Source of the DNA: Planctomycetota bacterium
GTDB lineage: Bacteria > Planctomycetota > UBA8742 > UBA2392
NCBI GenBank assembly: GCA_020848275.1
Contig: JADLAK010000107.1
Span: 1 to 58,290 of the forward strand
Reading direction: 5' to 3'
Length of the DNA stretch: 58,290 bases
The position numbers were made by a program, and so were the translations under genes. Below the pieces are notes generated by a model. That model was not told the origin of the DNA. It saw only the letters and a list, made by a program, of their open reading frames with translations, and made no database searches. Below, in pieces: positions 1 to 6,755 of this stretch (position 1 is its first letter; every line of letters starts with the position of its first letter).

Positions 1-100
1 GCAGTTGTGGGGCGGACATTCTTGTCCGCCCGACCGGCGTAGCCGGTCGAATTGTGGCTCGCAAAGCTCGCCACCGCGGACAGGAATGTCCGCGCCACCT
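1..100. repeat. Cluster of four intergenic hairpins
   Basis: Four short inverted repeats lie end to end. They are GGCGGACA/GTCCGCC (11-30), CGACCGGC/GCCGGTCG (31-49), an imperfect GTGGC/GCCAC stem (about 54-74) and CGCGGACA/TGTCCGCG (75-94). The first and last share the same word, so the whole unit is itself roughly palindromic. It lies just past the 3' end of the ccmH gene on the minus strand. It could act as a transcript end, but there is no U-tract. It matches the style of the other composite palindromes in this window. Confidence 0.7.
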
Positions 101-122
101 AAAGACAATTATCTAGGACCGC

Positions 123-662
123 TTAGTCGATCTCTTTGATTTCGCGCTCGATGCGCGCGTCAAGTGAAGGGTCATCGGCCTTGACCGCGGTTGTTTCAAG
201 CGCAGCAGGAGCGGCGCGGCCCTTGCGCACGGCCCAGACCAACGCTGAAAACACGCCGATCACCAGCAATCCCCCGACAAATAACAGCGGGTAAAGCAGG
301 CTCGAACTCGGCGCCTGCAGGATCTTATCGCCAAATCGCGCCGCCATGCCGGCGCGTATTGCGGCGATATCCATGCTTGCGTCCTCGCACAGGCCGCGCA
401 GGAAGCGCAGCTCTTCAGGCTTGGTGGGGCAACTGTTGTGGCTGCAGTCGAGGAGGACTTCGCGGCAGCCGCAAGTGCACGTCATCGTCGCGCCAAGCTG
501 GTTGTAGAGGCGCTCGACTTCGGCAGGCGGACGCACTTGCTTCGGCGCGGCGCCGGCGCAAGGCGCCATCACGCAAAGCAGCAACAGCAGAATCAGCCAC
601 GAATGAACACGAATCTTCACGAATGAAGAATTCGTGTCTATTTGTGTGGATTCGTGGTTCAT
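123..662 (-). CDS. ccmH: CcmH-like cytochrome c maturation protein
   Basis: A 179-residue protein with an N-terminal hydrophobic signal (about 22-38), a short Cys-rich domain and a C-terminal membrane helix (about 123-145). In the CcmH/CycL family this domain faces the periplasm and reduces or presents the apocytochrome haem-binding cysteines. Here the cysteines are at 62, 64, 66, 73 and 78 in a C-x-C-G-C plus two-Cys arrangement, not the LRCxxCQ of proteobacterial CcmH; I recall this alternative form from other phyla. The ATG overlaps the ccmF stop codon by 4 bp (ATGA), so the two are probably translationally coupled. The first 22 residues are encoded by a dispersed intergenic repeat (598-662), so a shorter start is also possible. 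The family call is fairly safe; the redox role is inferred. Confidence 0.75.
   Translation of the reverse strand: MNHESTQIDTNSSFVKIRVHSWLILLLLLCVMAPCAGAAPKQVRPPAEVERLYNQLGATMTCTCGCREVLLDCSHNSCPTKPEELRFLRGLCEDASMDIAAIRAGMAARFGDKILQAPSSSLLYPLLFVGGLLVIGVFSALVWAVRKGRAAPAALETTAVKADDPSLDARIEREIKEID
598..662. repeat. CACGAAT/ATTCGTG palindromic repeat, copy 1
   Basis: An imperfect palindrome built from the words CCACGAATGAACACGAAT and its complement, with the core TTCACGAATGAAGAATTCGTG. It resembles copies at 14837-14914, 31312-31385 and 33723-33786. Unlike those it is not purely intergenic: it supplies the start codon and first 22 codons of ccmH and overlaps the ccmF stop codon. Confidence 0.8.
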
Positions 663-3600
663 GAAATTTCCGGGCGGCGGCGGGTGAAGCTGGGCAGCAG
701 GGCGTAGATCGTGCCCAGCGCGATCACGAACAATCCCGCCAGCCCCAGCATCATCTGCGGCTTGATGAAGTAGCGGAAGTACGCCTTGCCGTCAGCCTGC
801 GTGTTCTGCAGCACGAAATACAGGTCGCCTGTGGGCTTGCGCCAGATCGCCGGGTCTTTGACCGGCTCGTTCATGCGCGGCGTGCCCTCACGCTTGTCAT
901 AGAAAATGCGCATCGTCGGGTGTACGTGCGCCACGCCGCCGATGATCGCGTTGATTTCGGCCTCAATGTGCGGTTTGACGTCGGCGGGTGCGACGAACGC
1001 CGCCGCACGCAGGCCGTTGAGCGACAGCGGCCGCATTTGTTCGAGCGCCGCCTTGGCTTTGGCGTCGGGCAGCTTCAATGCCTGCTGCTGCGCGAGTTCG
1101 CTGCGCTTGAGCGTGACGCCGTCGATCAGCGCATCATGGAAGGCCTGCACCTGCTTGTTCAGCTCCAGCCGCGCCTGCGAAAGCGCCTCGGTCGGGGTCG
1201 AACGCAGGCCGAAAATCTTTCGGAAGCTGTCGTCGGGCAGCGTCGCGAGTTCGCTGCGCAGTTTGTCGAGCACGTCGGGCAGTTCCGCGCCCAGCGCCAG
1301 CGCCTGCACCGTGGTTTCGTCGAGCTGCTTCTGGAAGTCGTCGCTGGGCGTATCGACGTCCATCTGCAGCCACATTGAAAGCAAATCGTCGTGCGCGTCG
1401 GCAAAGCCCTTCGCGTCAATTTCGCGCGGGCGCTGATAATCGAAAATGCGGATGCCGGTCTCAAAACTTTCGTAGACGCGCGGCTTGTCACGAACGTCGA
1501 CGCCCCAGCTAATCGCCGCGGTCATGCGCGGCAGGCCCTTTTCGAACATCGGCGGCAACTGCCCGCCGCCCATCGCGGCGGCGTCAGCCTTGATCTTGTC
1601 GATGATCTCGCTGGCCGACTTGCCGGGGTTCTTGCGCACGGTGCGCAGCATGTTTTTGTAGACGCCTAGCTGCTCAGGGTCGCGGTTCCAGATGTCCTGC
1701 GTGACGTCCCATGCCGAGCTGCGCGTCTGGGTGTCGTAGTAAACGAGGTAGCGGTCATCCAGCACCGCGTAGCCGCCGGGCTTGCACACCACCGAGCCCT
1801 CAACCTCGAAGTAGCTGCTGAAATATATGCCCGAGGCCACCATCAGAATCCCGATGTGCACGATGTAGCCGCCATAACGCCGGCGGTTGCCCAGCACCAC
1901 CGCGCCCAGCGCCTTCATTAAACCTTCGCCGGTGCTGCGGCGGCGCGCGGTCGCGCCGGAATAAAATTCCTGCACGACGGTCAGGAACACAAACACGACA
2001 ATCGGCAGCAGCGTCACCTGCGTCGCCACCTTCACCCAGCCCGCAAGCACCGTGATCGCCTCGCCGCCCTCGGGCGGCTTGATGTAGCCGTGCGCCGCCA
2101 GCCACGCCGTGTTGCCCGCGCACACCAGCACCGCCAGCGCCACGCCCGGCGCGAAGTTGCGCACCAGCTCCTTGATCGAGTTGCGCCGGTAGCCAATCAC
2201 CGGCCCCACGCCCGTCAGCACGAGCAGCAGCAGAAACAGCGGGATGTTGATCATGTTGAAGGCGTCGATGCCGAAACTCTGCTTGCCTTTTTCGCCATAC
2301 AGGCCGGTCGTAATCACGGGCCAGAAGGTAATGGCGAGCGTGCTCAGCGCGATGCCGACCAGCGCGAGGTTGTTGAACAAAAACGCGCCCTCGCGCGAGA
2401 CGATGCTTTCCAGTTTGCGCTCGGCCTTGAGCAACGGCGAGCGCCACACCAACATCAGCATGCTGCCCAAAAACACCACGCCCATGAAGAAGAAGAACGG
2501 CGTCTTGACGCCGGTGTCGCCAAAGGCGTGGACGCTTTCAATGATGCCGCTGCGCACCAGAAACGTCCCGATTACGGTCATGCAGTACGTGACGATCACG
2601 AGCGCGAAGGTCCAGACCTTGAGCATGCCGCGACGTTCAGTCACGATCACCGAATGAATGAACGCTGTGCCCGTCAGCCAGGGGATGAAACTCGCGTTCT
2701 CGACGGGATCCCAGGCCCAGTAACCGCCCCAGCCCAAAATCTCGTAGGCCCACAGTCCGCCCATGGCAATGCCGATGGTCAAAAAGCCCCACGCCGTCAT
2801 CGCCCAGGCGCGGATTGGCCGCAACCAGCCCTCGCCGACGTCGCCGGACATCAGCGCGCCGCAAGCGTAAATGAACGGGATAGTGAAGCCGACGTAGCCG
2901 AGATAAAGCACCGGCGGATGGATCGCGACCCAGTAATTGTGCAGCGCCGGGTTCATGCCCTTGCCGTCGGACACGTTGTCGATGAACCATTGCTGCACCG
3001 GCGCGGGCAGGCTTGCGGCGTTGGTGGTCAGCGCGTGGTAAAGCTGCTGGAAAGTCATGCCGCCGTGGCCGTGGTCGGCCAGCGTGACGATCAGGTCGCG
3101 CAAGTCGGCATTGCTCAGCGACTGGCTGCCGTCCATCAAGCCCTGCGCAATGGGCCCGGCGGTGAACGTCGCCCACTTCGGGTCGAGCATCCAGGTGTAT
3201 TCGAGCGCGAACGGGTTGCTGCGTTCGAAGTTCTCCGGGTTGCACATGATGAAGTAGAAAAAGAACTGCACGGCCGCCAGCGCCATCAGCGCAAAGGGAA
3301 GGCGGCGGTCGGTGCGGTTGTGGCGTTGCGTAAACGCATAAGCCGCCCCGCTGATGTTGAGGATCAAGCACCAGAACAGCAGGCTGCCCTGCTGGCCCGC
3401 CCACAGCCCGGAAATCTTGAAGGGCAACGTTTCGTTGTTCTCAGTCACATGCCGGATGTAGCTGACGAAGTAATAGCCGCCGAAGATGCCGACGTAAGCC
3501 AGCGCGGCGCACGCGCCGGTGATGATCAAAAGCGCGTATTGGCCGCGGCGCGCGGCGTGGATCATGCGTTCGTCGTGTTTGTATATCCCGAGCGCGGCGA

Positions 3601-3712
3601 GGAAAAACAGGGCGATGGTGGTGGCCATGCCGAGGTACAGGCCCATCGAACCTGCGTTCATCAGGCCGATGGCGGACTGCAATTGCTCGATGGTTTCGAT
3701 CTTTGCCAGCAT
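659..3712 (-). CDS. ccmF: Cytochrome c haem lyase subunit CcmF, enlarged
   Basis: A polytopic membrane protein of the haem-handling CcmF/CcmC family. It carries the Trp-rich WWD segment (WGGYWAWDPVENASFIPW, about residues 328-345) that binds haem at the outer membrane face, followed by more helices and a last helix near the C-terminus. CcmF usually has about 650 residues; this one has about 1017. The extra length lies in two places: about 70 residues before the conserved AIHPPVLYLGYVGF segment, and about 300 residues of soluble sequence before the final helix. A longer reading frame starts at 3760, but its first 16 codons lie in a palindromic repeat. ATG 3712 has an AAGG about 10 nt upstream and begins a more family-like N-terminus. 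It lies between ccmE and ccmH and overlaps ccmH by 4 bp. Confidence 0.9.
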   Translation of the reverse strand: MLAKIETIEQLQSAIGLMNAGSMGLYLGMATTIALFFLAALGIYKHDERMIHAARRGQYALLIITGACAALAYVGIFGGYYFVSYIRHVTENNETLPFKISGLWAGQQGSLLFWCLILNISGAAYAFTQRHNRTDRRLPFALMALAAVQFFFYFIMCNPENFERSNPFALEYTWMLDPKWATFTAGPIAQGLMDGSQSLSNADLRDLIVTLADHGHGGMTFQQLYHALTTNAASLPAPVQQWFIDNVSDGKGMNPALHNYWVAIHPPVLYLGYVGFTIPFIYACGALMSGDVGEGWLRPIRAWAMTAWGFLTIGIAMGGLWAYEILGWGGYWAWDPVENASFIPWLTGTAFIHSVIVTERRGMLKVWTFALVIVTYCMTVIGTFLVRSGIIESVHAFGDTGVKTPFFFFMGVVFLGSMLMLVWRSPLLKAERKLESIVSREGAFLFNNLALVGIALSTLAITFWPVITTGLYGEKGKQSFGIDAFNMINIPLFLLLLVLTGVGPVIGYRRNSIKELVRNFAPGVALAVLVCAGNTAWLAAHGYIKPPEGGEAITVLAGWVKVATQVTLLPIVVFVFLTVVQEFYSGATARRRSTGEGLMKALGAVVLGNRRRYGGYIVHIGILMVASGIYFSSYFEVEGSVVCKPGGYAVLDDRYLVYYDTQTRSSAWDVTQDIWNRDPEQLGVYKNMLRTVRKNPGKSASEIIDKIKADAAAMGGGQLPPMFEKGLPRMTAAISWGVDVRDKPRVYESFETGIRIFDYQRPREIDAKGFADAHDDLLSMWLQMDVDTPSDDFQKQLDETTVQALALGAELPDVLDKLRSELATLPDDSFRKIFGLRSTPTEALSQARLELNKQVQAFHDALIDGVTLKRSELAQQQALKLPDAKAKAALEQMRPLSLNGLRAAAFVAPADVKPHIEAEINAIIGGVAHVHPTMRIFYDKREGTPRMNEPVKDPAIWRKPTGDLYFVLQNTQADGKAYFRYFIKPQMMLGLAGLFVIALGTIYALLPSFTRRRPEIS

Positions 3713-3724
3713 CAGAAAGGCCTT

Positions 3725-3816
3725 AACGCGAAGGAACGGAGAAGCGAAGAAAGGCGGCACAGCACTGACTCATCCGCCTGGTGAAGTCTTACTTCGTTTC
3801 TTCGTTCCTTCGTGTT
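3725..3816. repeat. AAGGAACG palindromic repeat between ccmE and ccmF
   Basis: Left arm 3725-3752 (AACGCGAAGGAACGGAGAAG...) is the approximate reverse complement of the right arm 3793-3816 (TTCGTTTCTTCGTTCCTTCG...). It is one of the composite palindrome families in this window and fills most of the ccmE-ccmF gap. Read through, it gives the spurious N-terminal extension of ccmF. Confidence 0.75.
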
Positions 3817-3828
3817 CAAGTAGTTCGC

Positions 3829-4293
3829 TCACGGCGTCGCTTTTTCGGGCGCGGGCGCCTTGGCGGGTGGCGGCGGCACGCCCTGGCCCTCGTAGCGCGA
3901 GGGGCACTGCGTCGTCATCGTGGTCGCAATGAAGGCCTGACGCTTGGCGTCATAACGGCCCTCGAGCGTCACGTGGCAAGCCTGCTTGAACCCCTGGGGC
4001 ACGTCGTCGCCCTCGTAAATCACACGGGAGGCGCCGAGCGCGCGGCCGGCGTGGGCGCGGCGCTCTTCTTCAGTAACCGGCACAATATCGTTGGCGGTGA
4101 AAACCGTGGGCTTGTGTTCACTTTCAATCGCGACGACCTGCGCCTTCACCTTCACGCGCTCGCCCTTGTACGTGGCAGCCTGCATTTCAGGAAAGGTGCG
4201 GTACTCGGTGCCGCCTTGCGTCATCGCAAACAGCACCGCCGAGCCGACGGCGGCGGCAAACAGTAGCACGACAATGATGATCTTGGTGTTCAT
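3829..4293 (-). CDS. ccmE: CcmE haem chaperone, CxxxY type
   Basis: A 154-residue protein with an N-terminal membrane anchor (about residues 4-25) and a small beta-barrel (OB-fold) domain. CcmE receives haem from CcmC and passes it to CcmF. In the classical protein a conserved HxxxY binds haem covalently through His. Here the equivalent segment reads TTQCPSRYEGQG, giving C130-x-x-x-Y134, the Cys variant described for archaea and some sulfate reducers. The C-terminus is Pro/Ala-rich. ATG 4293 is chosen because it starts directly before the membrane anchor; an in-frame upstream ATG (4398) would add residues encoded by a terminator hairpin. ccmF and ccmH follow on the same strand. Confidence 0.88.
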   Translation of the reverse strand: MNTKIIIVVLLFAAAVGSAVLFAMTQGGTEYRTFPEMQAATYKGERVKVKAQVVAIESEHKPTVFTANDIVPVTEEERRAHAGRALGASRVIYEGDDVPQGFKQACHVTLEGRYDAKRQAFIATTMTTQCPSRYEGQGVPPPPAKAPAPEKATP

Positions 4294-4351
4294 GTGGATT
4301 TCTGGGCCCCGCCAGATGTTGTTATAGCGCAGCGCACAGGGCCAAAGAAGC

Positions 4352-4380
4352 AAAACCGGCCCCCCTTGGGGCCGGTTTTT
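4352..4380. terminator. Bidirectional hairpin terminator
   Basis: A perfect 12-bp stem (AAAACCGGCCCC / GGGGCCGGTTTT) with a CCTT loop and T-tracts in both directions. On the minus strand it would end transcripts from the lipoprotein gene at 4470-5102 and insulate ccmE. Confidence 0.85.
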
Positions 4381-4404
4381 GCAATTGTTCCAGCCCACCG
4401 ACAG

Positions 4405-4474
4405 GTAGCTGCGGCTTTAGCCGCAGAGCAATTCTTCCTTCTATAAGTCGACTGCGGCTGAAGCCGCGGCTACT
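4405..4474. repeat. Paired CTGCGGCT hairpins
   Basis: Two related hairpins: CTGCGGCT/AGCCGCAG (4409-4426) and CTGCGGCT/AGCCGCGG (4452-4469). The outer words GGTAGCTGCGG and CCGCGGCTACT pair with each other, making a composite palindrome. It touches the 3' end of the adjacent lipoprotein gene. Confidence 0.7.
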
Positions 4475-5102
4475 TGTCCTTCTTTTCGGGCGCTTTGCGT
4501 TCGCGGGCCATCTCCTGCTGCAACTTGAGTCCCAGTTTGCCCTCGCGCTGGAAGGGATAATAGGGAAACACCAGCCGCCAGTGGGTGCGGTCTTTCTCGG
4601 GCGCGTCTTCGGTCATGTAGGTTTCGGGCGAGTCGTGCTCGCGTCGGATGTAGTAGCGGTCGCCGACCCAGAAGCCCGTAGCCTGCTTGGCGTTTTCGGG
4701 CGCGGGGTCGACTTCGTGGACAAACAGGAAGTCCTCCCATTCGCCGTCGACCTGCAGGCGCGCGCGTTTGCCCTCGACGCCGCCCTTGGGCCAGACGTAG
4801 CTGCCGCCGACGTCGTCGGGCTGCACCGTGGTGTAGGCCTCGACCTCGACAAGTCTGGCGCGCGCGACCAGGCCGCCGATGTTCGGGCGGATTTCGCCCC
4901 AGCCAAGCCGGATGACATATTCGCTGTAGCGTTTGAGCACCGGCGAGGCCAGCGTGTGGATGAACAGGCCGCTGTCGTCGCGCTCAAAGGCCGCGCGCAT
5001 GGCGTCGAGGCTGTCCCGGGGTTCGCGCAGCACCGGGCGCTTGCCCGAAACGCACGAACAGGCAAGCAGGGCGAGAAGCAAAAGTGGCGCAATCCGTTTC
5101 AT
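4470..5102 (-). CDS. Hypothetical lipoprotein, 210 residues
   Basis: The N-terminus is a bacterial lipoprotein signal: MKR, a Leu-rich stretch, then LLACSC with candidate lipidated cysteines at 15 and 17. The mature part is soluble and charged, with a Lys/Glu-rich C-terminus. I do not recognise the family. The segment around residues 30-75 (DSLDAMRAAFERDDSG..., then RYSEYVIRLGWGEIRPNIGG) resembles small stress- or lumazine-type folds only vaguely, so no function is assigned. It is transcribed towards the ccm genes but is separated from them by a strong terminator, so it is probably monocistronic. Confidence 0.8.
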   Translation of the reverse strand: MKRIAPLLLLALLACSCVSGKRPVLREPRDSLDAMRAAFERDDSGLFIHTLASPVLKRYSEYVIRLGWGEIRPNIGGLVARARLVEVEAYTTVQPDDVGGSYVWPKGGVEGKRARLQVDGEWEDFLFVHEVDPAPENAKQATGFWVGDRYYIRREHDSPETYMTEDAPEKDRTHWRLVFPYYPFQREGKLGLKLQQEMARERKAPEKKDK

Positions 5103-5224
5103 CGTTCGTCCTTTCGCAGTCTTGACGCGTCAAGGATTTACAAATTCAGCCGGGAAATATCTTTTGCATCCGCGCGCGAACAGGATAACTTCTTTCCATC
5201 GGGGCGCATGATAAGCCCCACATG

Positions 5225-5273
5225 AGGAGCGCAAGTCGCTCCTGCGAAAATGAAGCGCGAATGAACGCGCTTC
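5225..5273 (+). promoter_or_regulatory. Two hairpins in the leader of the 29-residue peptide gene
   Basis: Two perfect hairpins sit directly upstream of the small basic peptide gene: AGGAGCG/CGCTCCT (5225-5243, loop CAAGT) and GAAGCGCG/CGCGCTTC (5252-5273, loop AATGAA). The second ends 7 nt before the GGAGA ribosome-binding site. They could be a structured mRNA leader, or another member of the intergenic palindromes; the sequence alone cannot decide. Confidence 0.5.
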
Positions 5274-5287
5274 GACACTGGAGAACA

Positions 5288-5377
5288 ATGATGGCTATGA
5301 AGACCATGAAAAAGGCGAAGAAGTCCGCCAAGAAGGCCTCAAAGAAGTCCGCTAAAAAGGCCAGCAAGAAGAGCTAG
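5288..5377 (+). CDS. 29-residue Lys/Ala/Ser-rich basic peptide
   Basis: ATG 5288 or ATG 5291 to TAG 5375-5377 gives 29 or 28 residues. After MMAMKTM the sequence is a near-perfect repeat of K-K-A/S-x units (AKKSAKKASKKSAKKASKKS). GGAGA at 5280-5284 is 6 nt before ATG 5291 and 3 nt before ATG 5288, so the second ATG may be the true start. A hairpin terminator follows at 5423. The composition is that of a histone H1 tail, which binds nucleic acid by charge alone. It is the first of five small basic proteins in a row. Function is inferred from composition and context; expression is unproven. Confidence 0.6.
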   Translation: MMAMKTMKKAKKSAKKASKKSAKKASKKS

Positions 5378-5422
5378 TTGCACGGGCGCGCGTGATCTTC
5401 CGCGCGCCCTTCAAGTTCCCAA

Positions 5423-5451
5423 GACCCCGCGCAAGCGGGGTCCTTCTTTTT
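5423..5451 (+). terminator. Rho-independent terminator
   Basis: The stem GACCCCGC/GCGGGGTC with a GCAA tetraloop (5423-5442) is followed by CTTCTTTTT. It ends the transcript of the 29-residue peptide gene and separates it from the next basic protein gene. Confidence 0.85.
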
Positions 5452-5544
5452 GACATCCAATCGAGAGTGGCCGGCACTCCCTTTTGCAGGCATAATGGAT
5501 ACAGACAACCGGGCAAGGGGCGAAATGCGCATTGGAGAAATGCC

Positions 5545-5943
5545 ATGACCATCGCTCAACGCAGCAAGAAGATCGCCCGCAAGACCGCCAACACCGCCAA
5601 AAAGCTCGCCAACAAGACCAAACTTCGTGCCCGCCGGGCCGCAAGCAGCGTTGCGCGCCGAGGCCTGGTTGCCGCAAGCAACCTTGCCCGCAGGACGGGC
5701 GTTAAGGCCAGGACGCTGGTCCGCAAGGGCATGAAGGCCGAACAGCGCATGATCAAACGCACGGCCAAACGCGCCAGGAAGGCCGGCCTCAACGCCGTCG
5801 CGAAGGTCGCCGCCAAGGCAAGACAGGTCACGCAGAAACTTGGCAAGGCCGCCGTGCGCGTTGTCGACTCGGTCGCCAACAAGCTCGCCGACACGGCAAA
5901 GAAAATTGCGCCGGACAAGAACCCGCCTCAATCGCAGGCCTGA
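5545..5943 (+). CDS. 132-residue Lys/Arg/Ala-rich protein, histone H1-like
   Basis: The protein is dominated by K, R, A and T with almost no aromatic residues. Heptad-like units such as ARKTANTAKKLANKTK and KRTAKRARKAGLNAVAK suggest long amphipathic helices that would wrap DNA or RNA. The last 15 residues lose the charge. ATG 5545 has GGAGA 6 nt upstream. An upstream in-frame extension to 5392 runs back through the previous terminator and is rejected. It is the second member of the basic protein cluster. A nucleoid or RNA-binding role is inferred from composition only; it could instead be a ribosome- or granule-associated protein. Confidence 0.75.
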   Translation: MTIAQRSKKIARKTANTAKKLANKTKLRARRAASSVARRGLVAASNLARRTGVKARTLVRKGMKAEQRMIKRTAKRARKAGLNAVAKVAAKARQVTQKLGKAAVRVVDSVANKLADTAKKIAPDKNPPQSQA

Positions 5944-5985
5944 TGAATATCGAAGCCGGGCAAAACCGACACACAGGAGATCGCC

Positions 5986-6273
5986 ATGGGACTTTTCGGG
6001 ATAAAGAGGAAGCCCAAGATCGAGAGGCTCAAAGCCAGGGTTGCTGAGGAAAAACAGGTAATCCGGAAGTTGAAGAAGCAGGTCAAGAAGGTGACCGCCA
6101 AGGCGGCGGCGAAGAAGCCGAAAACCAAACTTGGCCGCAAAGTCAAACGCGCCTTCAAGCGCGTGGTAAACAATGCCAAGGCCGAGGCGGTCAAGCTCGT
6201 GGCCGAGGCCATTGCCGACAAGCTGATCCAGGAAGACGAAGAAGAAGAGGAAGAAATACGCTACGCGATCTAG
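5986..6273 (+). CDS. 95-residue basic coiled-coil protein with acidic tail
   Basis: Residues 1-45 form a Lys-rich helix or coiled coil (EEKQVIRKLKKQVKKV), residues 46-62 are strongly basic (KLGRKVKRAFKRVV), and the C-terminus carries seven consecutive acidic residues (DEEEEEE) before IRYAI. A ribosome-binding site (AGGAG) precedes ATG 5986. It lies 42 bp after the 132-residue protein on the same strand, so the two may share a transcript. A perfect 32-nt palindrome follows at 6283. A basic body with an acidic tail is seen in many chromatin-type proteins; here it is only a compositional analogy. Confidence 0.75.
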   Translation: MGLFGIKRKPKIERLKARVAEEKQVIRKLKKQVKKVTAKAAAKKPKTKLGRKVKRAFKRVVNNAKAEAVKLVAEAIADKLIQEDEEEEEEIRYAI

Positions 6274-6282
6274 AGAGAGCCG

Positions 6283-6314
6283 GAAGATGGCTACCCGCGC
6301 GGGTAGCCATCTTC
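6283..6314. terminator. Perfect 32-nt palindrome, probable terminator
   Basis: GAAGATGGCTACCCGC at 6283-6298 is followed directly by its exact reverse complement (6299-6314) with no spacer. It lies 9 nt after the stop codon of the 95-residue protein. There is no long U-tract, so it may act as an mRNA-end hairpin or protein site rather than a classical terminator. Confidence 0.6.
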
Positions 6315-6344
6315 ACTATCGGGCGGGGCGCAAGGGAGAACTTC

Positions 6345-6485
6345 ATGCCGACCAAAAAGCAGGCGCGGCCAGCCGCCAAACCGCCGCGCAAAGTCTCACG
6401 CAGCCGACCCATCAAGGCGCAGGCCGCGATGGCCGCCCGCAGCACGCCCTCGCGCGTGCCCAGCCGCGGCGACGAGGAAGAATAA
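6345..6485 (+). CDS. 46-residue basic peptide with acidic tail
   Basis: Starts MPTKKQARPAAKPPRK, is rich in K, R, A, P and S, and ends in GDEEE. GGGAGA lies 5 nt before ATG 6345 and the stop is TAA 6483-6485. The pattern of a Pro/Lys/Ala-rich body and a short acidic C-terminus matches the neighbours at 5986 and 6604. It is the fourth member of the basic protein cluster. No known family is recognised. Confidence 0.6.
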   Translation: MPTKKQARPAAKPPRKVSRSRPIKAQAAMAARSTPSRVPSRGDEEE

Positions 6486-6486
6486 A

Positions 6487-6540
6487 TGCAACCATCCCCG
6501 CTACGTCCCGAGCAATTCTCACGGGACGCTGTTGGTTGCT
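6487..6540. repeat. Two-stem hairpin between basic peptide genes
   Basis: An outer stem GCAACCA/TGGTTGC (6487-6493 and 6533-6540 region) encloses an inner stem CGTCCCG/CGGGACG. It fills the gap after the 46-residue peptide gene and may end its transcript. Confidence 0.5.
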
Positions 6541-6603
6541 TAACGCGGCCTTGACGAAGGCTGCCTAGCATTCCCGCCCGTCACCCAAACCAAGGAGATG
6601 GAC

Positions 6604-6729
6604 ATGCCCGCCAAGAAGACCAAGGCCAAAGCCTCAAGGAAGCCCGTAAAGGCAGCCCCCAAGAAACGTGCAACCAGCAAGCCCGCCCGGAAAGTGGCGG
6701 TCGCAGACGAAGCGCAAGAAGAAGAGTAG
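6604..6729 (+). CDS. 41-residue Lys/Ala/Pro-rich basic peptide
   Basis: Starts MPAKKTKAKASRKPVKAAPK and ends DEAQEEE. AGGAG at 6593-6597 is 6 nt before ATG 6604; an in-frame ATG at 6598 is too close to it. Stop TAG 6727-6729 is followed by a GAAA-tetraloop terminator. The PAKK/KPxK motifs are typical of histone H1-like tails. It is the fifth and last small basic protein in the run. Its acidic end recalls those of the 46- and 95-residue proteins, suggesting a related set. Confidence 0.6.
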   Translation: MPAKKTKAKASRKPVKAAPKKRATSKPARKVAVADEAQEEE

Positions 6730-6733
6730 TCGA

Positions 6734-6753
6734 ACCGGGCCGAAAGGCCCGGT
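6734..6753 (+). terminator. GAAA-tetraloop hairpin terminator
   Basis: ACCGGGCC/GGCCCGGT around a GAAA loop, followed by CTTCATTT. It closes the basic peptide cluster and also lies at the convergent end of the 6756-7181 gene on the other strand. Confidence 0.8.
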
Positions 6754-6755
6754 CT

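Noticed and set aside
2090..3784. Long plus-strand open frame opposite ccmF
   Set aside because: It is the shadow of the high-GC ccmF gene, with Arg/His/Ala-rich sequence and no family resemblance.
5146..5367. Phe-rich minus-strand frame opposite the 29-residue peptide gene
   Set aside because: The Phe/Leu-rich sequence is the exact complement of Lys codons and has no supporting ribosome-binding site.
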